A DNA stretch of 11,168 nucleotides from Eggerthellaceae bacterium (GTDB lineage Bacteria; Actinomycetota; Coriobacteriia; Coriobacteriales; Eggerthellaceae): positions 1-11,168 of the forward strand of contig JAGCZM010000084.1 of NCBI GenBank assembly GCA_017960005.1. Reading direction: 5' to 3'. Within the stretch, counting starts at the first letter, position 1, and each line of letters begins with the position of its first letter. Made by a program: the position numbers and the translations under genes. Of the stretch, positions 5,987-11,168 are shown in pieces. A model generated the notes under the pieces. The model was not told where the DNA came from, did not search any database, and saw only the letters and a list, made by a program, of their open reading frames with translations.

Positions 5987-7264
5987 ATGGACATCACATT
6001 ACCCGCATCGCATTTAAGCGGGCATACGATTGCACCGAGCTCCAAATCCGCGCTTCATCGCGCACTCATATGCGCATCCTTATCCGATACCCCCACCAAA
6101 ATCCGTGCCGTCGGAACCCTTTGTGAGGACGTGCTTGCCACCATCGATTGCCTGCGCTTACTCGGTTGCGAAATCCTTGTGGAAAACTCCGAGGCGCTCG
6201 GCAACAAGAAGACCTTTTGTTTAAGTGTCTCCCCCATCGTCGCTGACAAAAAAGAAGCGATTCTCGACTGCAAAGACAGCGGCGCGACATTGCGTTTTTT
6301 GCTTCCGGTTGCCTGTGCTTTGTATGAGCGCGTTACCGTCAAAGGCTCGGACTCTCTCGCAAAACGCCCCATCAGGCACCTGATTGATACCCTCGCGGCA
6401 AACGGCGTTGTGTTCGAGTCGCAAACCTTGCCCATCAAAACTTCCTCAATCCTCGAATCTTTCGAATTTCGTATAGAAGGAAACATCTCGAGTCAATACG
6501 TTTCCGGGCTGATGTATACGCTTTTTGCCAAACGCCATATCGGCTCGAACGCACACGAATCCCTCGAAATCGTTTCCGGCATCTCGTCGCGCTCCTATCT
6601 CGACATGACATGCGAGATGTTCGATCCATTCGGCATCAAAGCAACCGTCGAACAAAACCGCGTCGTCCTCTCCTATGGAAAATTCGTCTCCCCCGGACTC
6701 GTCAAAGCCGAAGGTTGCTGGTCAAGTGCCGGCATATGGTTTGCCGCTTCTTTGCTCGGAAACGACATTACCGTCGAAGGCTTAAACCCCCGATCCCTCC
6801 AGCCGGACAAAAACATCGCTTCCCTCGCAAATAAAATCGCTTCTGCTTCCGACAAGATAAGTATCGAATGCGACGACATCATCGACGCGATACCCGTGCT
6901 TGCCGTCTTTGCGGGATGCCGCGGCAATGCGCCGGTCGAGTTTGTCCGTACCGAACGTCTTGCCACAAAAGAAAGCAACCGCATCAAACAAATCGGGCTG
7001 CTGCTTGCAAAGCTCGGAATCGAATACAAAATCGGTGAGGATACATTCACGGTATATCCCGCAAACGATGCGCATACCCCCAAACAAGCCGTCATCGATT
7101 GCGCAAACGATCATCGCATCGTCATGGCCGCATCGCTTGCATCGTGCGCTCCTCGATTCGTCAAACAAAACACGCTCTTTATCCTGCGGGGAGCCGATTG
7201 CGTAGCCAAGTCATACCCCGACTTCTTTGAGGATATCGCCGCCATGCGCGTAGCGGGGGCATGA
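5987..7264 (+). CDS. aroA: 3-phosphoshikimate 1-carboxyvinyltransferase (EPSP synthase)
   Basis: The 425-residue enzyme joins phosphoenolpyruvate to shikimate 3-phosphate in aromatic amino acid and chorismate synthesis. Family landmarks occur in order: APSSKSALHRALI with K20, S21 and R25; SGATLRFLLP (98-107); KRPIRHLID (126-134); SSQYVSGL (168-175), which binds shikimate phosphate; WSSAGIWFAA (245-254); the likely catalytic D300 in IIDAIP; ATKESNRI (326-333); and DHRIVMAASLA (375-385). Two sites differ from the commonest forms: KESDR reads KESNR, and the residue after the R103 of the GNAGTAMRP-type loop is F rather than P. The key Lys, Glu and Arg are kept, so the enzyme should be active. The start has GAGGAAAG just upstream. 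No other shikimate gene is nearby. Confidence 0.96.
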   Translation: MDITLPASHLSGHTIAPSSKSALHRALICASLSDTPTKIRAVGTLCEDVLATIDCLRLLGCEILVENSEALGNKKTFCLSVSPIVADKKEAILDCKDSGATLRFLLPVACALYERVTVKGSDSLAKRPIRHLIDTLAANGVVFESQTLPIKTSSILESFEFRIEGNISSQYVSGLMYTLFAKRHIGSNAHESLEIVSGISSRSYLDMTCEMFDPFGIKATVEQNRVVLSYGKFVSPGLVKAEGCWSSAGIWFAASLLGNDITVEGLNPRSLQPDKNIASLANKIASASDKISIECDDIIDAIPVLAVFAGCRGNAPVEFVRTERLATKESNRIKQIGLLLAKLGIEYKIGEDTFTVYPANDAHTPKQAVIDCANDHRIVMAASLASCAPRFVKQNTLFILRGADCVAKSYPDFFEDIAAMRVAGA

Positions 7265-7270
7265 TAAAAT
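7262..7270 (+). promoter_or_regulatory. Possible extended -10 promoter for tRNA-Arg
   Basis: TGATAAAAT combines an extended -10 (TG, one base) with TAAAAT, 15 nt before the tRNA. It overlaps the aroA stop codon. No -35 is recognisable, as is usual for extended -10 promoters. Read-through from aroA is the alternative. Confidence 0.4.
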
Positions 7271-7285
7271 ACGCACGCTTAACGC

Positions 7286-7361
7286 GCCCCTGTAGCTCAG
7301 GGGATAGAGCGTCGGTTTCCTAAACCGTGCGTCGGAGGTTCGAATCCTCTCAGGGGCGCCA
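7286..7361 (+). tRNA. tRNA-Arg (anticodon CCU)
   Basis: The 76-nt cloverleaf folds by eye. The acceptor GCCCCTG pairs with CAGGGGC, the D-arm is GCTC/GAGC, the anticodon loop is TTCCTAA with CCT at positions 34-36, the T-arm is GGAGG/CCTCT around TTCGAAT, the discriminator is G, and CCA is encoded. CCU reads the AGG codon, so the amino acid is arginine. One oddity is a T-T apposition at the top of the anticodon stem (27-43). The next gene, pgeF, starts 24 nt after the CCA. Confidence 0.95.
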
Positions 7362-7385
7362 TCGTCACGATTGTTTTGATAAACC

Positions 7386-8216
7386 ATGAACACATCGGCT
7401 GCGACAAAGAACAACGACATCCGCGTCATCCGCGCGCAAAACCTCGCGTGCACGCACGGGTTTTCGACAAGGACGGGAGGCGTAAGCGAAGGCGTTTACG
7501 CATCACTTAACCTGGGCCTCAACCGCGGAGACAATCCGGATAAAGTCAAAGAAAACTGGCAGCTGTTCGCATCCGCCGTCGGATTGATTAAAGACGGCGA
7601 GGAAGCGATGTTCGTGTCGACCCAACAAGTCCACGGAAACCGTGTCGCCTATGTCACGGAAAAAGACCTTTCTATCGCACAAGACGGATTCCAGATAAAA
7701 GAAACGGACGGCCTTGTCACCGACAAACCCAAGGTTGCGCTGACGGTGTGGACGGCCGATTGTCATCCCGTTTTGCTTCATGACCCGCAAGCCCATGTCA
7801 TCGCCGCCCTTCATTGCGGTTGGAAAAGCACCGTTGCCGACATCATGAAATGCGGCATCGCCGAGATGACAAAACTGGGGGCAGATCCCTCCCGCATCCG
7901 CGTTGCCATCGGACCGGGCATACGCAAGTGCTGTTTCGAGACGCATGATGAGGTACCCCGCGCCATCGACGAGCTCATCGGAGCGGATGTCGCAAAGCAA
8001 ATCGGCGCATACGAGCTTACCAACAAAAAAACCGGGCAATACCACTGCGACTTGGCGGCGGTCATCGCCTGCCGTCTTGAGCAGCTGGGCATCCCCTCCT
8101 TTTCTATCGAAACCCTCGGCGAGTGCACCTGCTGCCATCCCAAAACCTATTACTCCCATCGGGTGAGCAAAGGCGGCGACAGAGGATCGCTTGCGAGCAT
8201 CATCCGGATGGATTGA
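7386..8216 (+). CDS. pgeF: Laccase-domain protein PgeF (YfiH/DUF152; purine nucleoside phosphorylase / peptidoglycan editing factor)
   Basis: The 276-residue protein has the family signatures: HGFSTRTGGVSEGVYASLN (24-42), STQQVHGNRV (78-87), TADCHPVLLHD (123-133), ALHCGWKST (141-149), IGPGIRKCCFE (175-185) and YYSHRV (255-260). H83, C126 and H143 are the expected zinc ligands. Bacterial members act on purine nucleosides (phosphorolysis or deamination) and, in E. coli, prevent misincorporation of serine into peptidoglycan; either role fits. 'Polyphenol oxidase' in databases is a doubtful name. The ATG at 7386 is the first possible start, because an in-frame TAA lies two codons before it. No Shine-Dalgarno is visible, and the gene is only 24 nt after the tRNA, so the two may share a transcript. 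Confidence 0.92.
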   Translation: MNTSAATKNNDIRVIRAQNLACTHGFSTRTGGVSEGVYASLNLGLNRGDNPDKVKENWQLFASAVGLIKDGEEAMFVSTQQVHGNRVAYVTEKDLSIAQDGFQIKETDGLVTDKPKVALTVWTADCHPVLLHDPQAHVIAALHCGWKSTVADIMKCGIAEMTKLGADPSRIRVAIGPGIRKCCFETHDEVPRAIDELIGADVAKQIGAYELTNKKTGQYHCDLAAVIACRLEQLGIPSFSIETLGECTCCHPKTYYSHRVSKGGDRGSLASIIRMD

Positions 8217-8230
8217 TCCTCCAAAACGCA

Positions 8231-8236
8231 TATAAT
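8231..8236 (+). promoter_or_regulatory. Consensus -10 box for the CDF transporter gene
   Basis: TATAAT, an exact -10 consensus, lies 14 nt after the pgeF stop. At 16-18 nt upstream no good -35 is present (TGGATT is the nearest). Start near 8243 would give a leader of about 59 nt that contains the palindrome at 8250-8265. A weak -35 is compatible with an activator-dependent promoter. Confidence 0.5.
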
Positions 8237-8249
8237 CGACTATTGCTTG

Positions 8250-8265
8250 TTTGCGCATGCGCAAA
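8250..8265. promoter_or_regulatory. Perfect 16-bp palindrome in the leader of the CDF transporter gene (possible operator)
   Basis: TTTGCGCATGCGCAAA is fully self-complementary and sits about 7 nt after the predicted transcription start. Its TTTGC...GCAAA ends recall binding sites of DtxR/MntR metal regulators, but the centre differs from the B. subtilis MntR site, so assignment to any regulator is a guess. Confidence 0.5.
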
Positions 8266-8301
8266 TGCATATTCATCCGACACTCAAAGGAGAAGATTCA
8301 T

Positions 8302-9477
8302 ATGTCGGAGTGGCTGTTAAAACATTTTGTCAAAGACTCGGACAACACCGCCGATCCCAAAACCAGAGGGGCCATCGGTAAGTTCGCCAGCGTCACCGGC
8401 ATCATCTGCAACGCGATTTTATGCGTCGCGAAGATGATCGTCGGCTTTCTGGCGGGATCGGTTGCCATCATCGCCGATGCCGTCAACAACCTGACCGACG
8501 CGGTATCCAACATAATCAGTTTGCTGGGGTTCAGGCTTGCAAACAAACAACCCAATCCCGAACATCCCTACGGACACGGTCGTTTCGAATACCTGGCGGG
8601 TTTGGTCGTATCGGCCTTGATCTTGGTGGTCGGCGTCGAGTTGCTCATCAGCTCAATCAACAAGATCATCAATCCCGAACCGGTAGAGTTTTCCATCGCA
8701 TTGGTCATTGTGCTGGCGCTTGCCATCTTGGGCAAACTTTGGTTGATGGCGTTCAACAAAAAGATGGGTACCCACATCAACAGCCAAACCCTCATCGCCA
8801 CCTCCACCGACAGCAGAAACGACGCCATCTCCACCTCCGCGGTTTTGGTTGCCGCACTGATTTCTCATTTCGGCGGAATAGAGCTGGATGCCTACATGGG
8901 CATCGCCGTTGCGCTGTTCATCCTTTATTCGGGTATCGGTCTGGTCAAAGACACCATCGACCCGCTTTTGGGCAAGGCGCCCGACCCCGAACTGGTCAAG
9001 TTCATCGAGCAAAAAGCGCTTTCCTATGACGGCATCCTGAGCATCCACGATCTGATGGTGCATGACTACGGTCCGGGAAGATTGTTTGCCAGCTTCCATG
9101 CCGAAGTCGCCGCGGAAGTCCCCGTCTTGCAAAGCCATGACATCATCGACAATCTCGAAGGGGATTTCAGATACAACGACCATATCGAGGTAACCATCCA
9201 CCTCGATCCGGTGGTCACCACCGATCCGCGCGTCACCGAAATGAGAAAATGGGTTTCCGAAAGCATCAAAGAAAAGATAGATCCGCGCATCTCCATCCAC
9301 GATTTCAGGATGACGCCGGGAGACACGCATACCAATCTGATTTTCGACGCGGTATTGCCCTTTGACTCCCCCATCACGCCAAACGAACTCATCGCGCAAA
9401 TCAGAGCTTTGGTGCATGAGTCGTATCCGGATCATTTCTGTGTAATTCAGGTAGACCGCGACTACGCGGGAAGATAA
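8302..9477 (+). CDS. Cation diffusion facilitator (CDF) transporter, probable Mn(II)-type exporter with two C-terminal domains
   Basis: The 391-residue membrane protein should export a divalent metal in exchange for protons. About six membrane helices lie between residues 29 and 216, with GFLAGSVAIIADAVNNLTD (48-66) and HPYGHGRFEYLAG (88-100) typical of the family. The metal-site pairs are N62xxxD66 in helix 2 and D170xxxD174 in helix 5. Zn transporters usually have histidine in the second pair, whereas N/D plus D/D is the pattern of MntE-type Mn exporters, so manganese is the best guess. The soluble tail is unusually long: a ZT_dimer domain (about 228-303, IHDLMVHDYGPG) is followed by a second similar unit (about 308-391, IHDFRMTPGDTHTNLIFD). 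ATG 8302 has AAAGGAGA before it, better than the upstream in-frame start at 8251. It probably has its own promoter and a palindromic operator. Confidence 0.92.
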   Translation: MSEWLLKHFVKDSDNTADPKTRGAIGKFASVTGIICNAILCVAKMIVGFLAGSVAIIADAVNNLTDAVSNIISLLGFRLANKQPNPEHPYGHGRFEYLAGLVVSALILVVGVELLISSINKIINPEPVEFSIALVIVLALAILGKLWLMAFNKKMGTHINSQTLIATSTDSRNDAISTSAVLVAALISHFGGIELDAYMGIAVALFILYSGIGLVKDTIDPLLGKAPDPELVKFIEQKALSYDGILSIHDLMVHDYGPGRLFASFHAEVAAEVPVLQSHDIIDNLEGDFRYNDHIEVTIHLDPVVTTDPRVTEMRKWVSESIKEKIDPRISIHDFRMTPGDTHTNLIFDAVLPFDSPITPNELIAQIRALVHESYPDHFCVIQVDRDYAGR

Positions 9478-9481
9478 ATCA

Positions 9482-9510
9482 AAAAGACCCGCTTCTACAG
9501 CGGGTCTTTT
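9482..9510. terminator. Bidirectional intrinsic terminator between convergent genes
   Basis: AAAAGACCCGCT (9482-9493) and AGCGGGTCTTTT (9499-9510) form a perfect 12-bp stem with a 5-nt loop. A-run and T-run flanks serve both strands: it ends the CDF transcript 4 nt after its stop, and the kinase transcript from the other side. The stop codon and last codons of the kinase gene lie within the hairpin. Confidence 0.9.
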
Positions 9511-10892
9511 GTCGATGCGGCTTGTCTGAGCAAAAGCGTGACGGTGGTTCCTTTGCCCAGCGCGCTTTGCACGTCCATTTTCGATTCGTGCCCGTAAACG
9601 CTGATGATGCGTTCGTTTACGTTTGACACGGCAATGCCCATGCCCGTCGACTCTATCGGGTGAAGAATGTTTTCTCGGGCAGATTCGGACATCCCCAGGC
9701 CGTTGTCGATGATTTTGATGACGACATCGTCTCCGACGCGTTTTGCTTCGATGGTAACCGTCAGTTTACCCTCTACCGGAAGCGCGTGCTGTACGGAGTT
9801 TTCCACGAACGGCTGAATCAAAAACGGCGGGACGGATACCTCGGCGACTTCGTCATCGACATCGCACACCAGTTCCACGCGCTCCTCTCCGAACCTCGCT
9901 ATCTCAAAAAGGAAATAACGCTGCGTTTGTTCCACCTCGCGCTCGAGAGAAATGACGTCTTGGTTGTCCTCGAGCGTCCTGCGGTAGAACACGGAAAACT
10001 CGCGGAGCATCCTTCTGGCACGCGTGGGATCGGTGCGGGTAAGGGATGCGATGGTATTGATGGTGTTGAACAGAAAATGCGGATTGATCTGACCTTGGAG
10101 GGCTTTGAGTTTCATGCTGGTGGCAAGCTTTGCCTGCTCCTCCATGGCAACGGCCGCAAGCTCCGTGGAAAGCAGATTGCCGAACCCTTCGGCAACCGAT
10201 ATCTGGGTTTCGGTAATCTGGCGGGATTTCTTATAGAAATACACAAAGCTTCCCACCGTGTCTTTGCCGGTGTAAAGCGGCACGATGATGGCGGAACGAA
10301 GCTCTTTTTGTTCCGTTTTGAACCCCTCTCTTTCCAGGGATTCGAGGATGCGCATCTCTCCGTCGGATATGGTCTTGTCGATTGCGTCAAACGGTATGGG
10401 TTTGCCGGTCGCGTCCCCCTCGCAATACACGGTTCCCGCGCAACCCAATACTTTTTCGGTATCGGTGATGAGGATACCGACGGCACGGGTGGAGCTGAGC
10501 AACATGTTGCAGACACGCGCCGCGGCCTGCTCGTTTAATCCCTCGCGAACGCTGTCGAGCATTTGACTGGCGAGTTTGAGGATGGCATCGGATTGACGGG
10601 CACGGATGGTTTCCGGATCGGAGAGCAAACGGGCCACCGCCAGAATCGATATCACCAATACGATGGCCGATATCGCCATGACGATTGTGTTTGAATTGGG
10701 AGTCAAAATGGTTGCGATGAGCACCATGATGGAAAGGGCCGCGATGGTAAACACGAACACTTCCATCGAAAGCACGCGGGTGGCAAACGTCGCCTTTTCC
10801 ACGGCACGGTCGTCTTGATTCGATTCGGCGCTTTTGGCGATGTATTCGTTGAAAGCCCTTATGGCCTCTTCTTTGTAATCGCTGTATGCCAT
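9495..10892 (-). CDS. LytS-type sensor histidine kinase with GAF-like domain
   Basis: The 465-residue protein is a membrane-bound kinase of the LytS/His_kinase (PF06580) class. Two membrane helices lie near 44-63 and 69-90 with only a tiny outside loop, so sensing is probably in the membrane or cytoplasm. Residues about 100-245 look like a GAF domain. The phospho-acceptor is H272 in LQGQINPHFLFNTINTI (265-281), the N-box is PFVENSVQHA (361-370), the G1 box is DNGLGM (396-401) and the G2 box is TGMGIAVSNVNERI (416-429). All catalytic motifs are intact. LytS kinases normally work with LytTR-domain response regulators; none is in the window. The ATG at 10892 follows GGTGAG. It comes 24 bp after an upstream gene on the same strand, so they are probably cotranscribed. 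Confidence 0.94.
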   Translation of the reverse strand: MAYSDYKEEAIRAFNEYIAKSAESNQDDRAVEKATFATRVLSMEVFVFTIAALSIMVLIATILTPNSNTIVMAISAIVLVISILAVARLLSDPETIRARQSDAILKLASQMLDSVREGLNEQAAARVCNMLLSSTRAVGILITDTEKVLGCAGTVYCEGDATGKPIPFDAIDKTISDGEMRILESLEREGFKTEQKELRSAIIVPLYTGKDTVGSFVYFYKKSRQITETQISVAEGFGNLLSTELAAVAMEEQAKLATSMKLKALQGQINPHFLFNTINTIASLTRTDPTRARRMLREFSVFYRRTLEDNQDVISLEREVEQTQRYFLFEIARFGEERVELVCDVDDEVAEVSVPPFLIQPFVENSVQHALPVEGKLTVTIEAKRVGDDVVIKIIDNGLGMSESARENILHPIESTGMGIAVSNVNERIISVYGHESKMDVQSALGKGTTVTLLLRQAASTKDPL

Positions 10893-10916
10893 CTTGGGCT
10901 CACCACCCTTCGATAA

Positions 10917-11168
10917 TCAACGACGATGGGTACGCGTCTTGCGCATATCCCTCTCGTCAAAGTCATCGTCTTCGTCGATGTAACGGTCGCGCTCGTAAGC
11001 GAGGCGATCTCTTTGATAACGGTCGTCTTTGTACCCGCGGTTTTCGTCACGGACGAGAGAGGCATGCTGCGCAATCGATGTCGTAAGCGCTTTAACGAGC
11101 ACGGCATCGTTTGCGATGGCGGAAGTGACGTTTGCCCATGCCTGCAAAAAACCAAAATAATTCGAGCA
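10917..11168 (-). CDS. Unrecognised protein with charged C-terminal tail (partial, N-terminus beyond right edge)
   Basis: The frame is open from the window edge to a TGA at 10917, giving 83 visible residues. I do not recognise the family. The first part (YFGFLQAWANVTSAIAND and onward) looks like the end of an amphipathic or helical domain. The last 40 residues are dominated by Asp, Glu, Arg and Lys with many Tyr, and look disordered. A TTG at 11147 could be a start, but the frame continues upstream without a stop and no ribosome site is visible, so a cut gene is more likely. It precedes the LytS-type kinase by 24 bp on the same strand, which suggests an operon and possibly a related role. Reading-frame support comes from position and lack of stops only. 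Confidence 0.55.
   Translation of the reverse strand, partial: CSNYFGFLQAWANVTSAIANDAVLVKALTTSIAQHASLVRDENRGYKDDRYQRDRLAYERDRYIDEDDDFDERDMRKTRTHRR

Noticed and set aside
7357..7380. Short ATCG/CGAT hairpin followed by TGTTTTG as a tRNA terminator
   Set aside because: A 4-bp stem with a 3-nt loop is too weak to support a terminator call.
8251..8301. 17-residue N-terminal extension of the CDF transporter
   Set aside because: It would begin inside the palindrome; ATG 8302 has a strong AAAGGAGA ribosome site.
8653..9435. 260-codon minus-strand open frame
   Set aside because: It is antisense to the CDF transporter, whose membrane and metal-site motifs are clear.
10859..11155. 98-codon minus-strand frame overlapping the kinase start
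   Set aside because: It overlaps the kinase coding region by 34 bp in another frame and has no ribosome site; the frame ending at 10917 leaves a normal 24-bp gap and stays open to the edge.

Overview
The window reads as chromosomal housekeeping DNA from an anaerobic bacterium with moderate-to-high GC. It encodes a class III (oxygen-sensitive, glycyl-radical) ribonucleotide reductase. Protein style, mixed ATG/GTG starts and the gene set suggest a Gram-positive-type anaerobe. Class Coriobacteriia (Actinomycetota) is my best guess and Clostridia the alternative; this is inference from composition and family flavour, not from a marker gene. No mobile element, CRISPR array or phage gene was seen.

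Layout. Positions 1-2160 (minus): a two-gene unit, an SPFH-domain protein with two C-terminal zinc ribbons (YdjI-like), then a protein with two N-terminal zinc ribbons (YdjG-like) that runs off the left edge. A perfect 10-bp hairpin lies between them. The pair resembles part of the pspA-ydjGHI membrane-stress operon of Bacillus subtilis. Positions 2161-4931 (minus): nrdD with its own terminator and a long leader. Upstream lies a pair of NrdR-type boxes 31 bp apart, centre to centre; one overlaps the predicted -10 of the nrdD promoter. No nrdG activase gene is next to it. Positions 4932-5891 (minus): a homocysteine S-methyltransferase-like protein lacking the family's zinc-binding cysteines. 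It is divergent from aroA (5987-7264, plus), and the 95-bp gap between them carries a 13-bp near-perfect inverted repeat.

Positions 7286-9477 (plus): tRNA-Arg(CCU), pgeF (a purine nucleoside phosphorylase/peptidoglycan-editing factor of the laccase-domain family), and a cation diffusion facilitator with Mn-type metal-site residues and a duplicated C-terminal domain. The last gene has a consensus -10 box and a perfect 16-bp palindrome in its leader. A bidirectional terminator separates it from a convergent LytS-type sensor histidine kinase (9495-10892, minus). That kinase follows closely behind an unrecognised gene with a highly charged tail, cut by the right edge. No response regulator is in the window.

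The strongest items for follow-up are the zinc-ribbon/SPFH pair, the nrdD control region, the methyltransferase-like protein without its zinc site and the repeat it shares with aroA, and the double-tailed CDF transporter with its palindrome. Nothing here is clearly a wholly new system.
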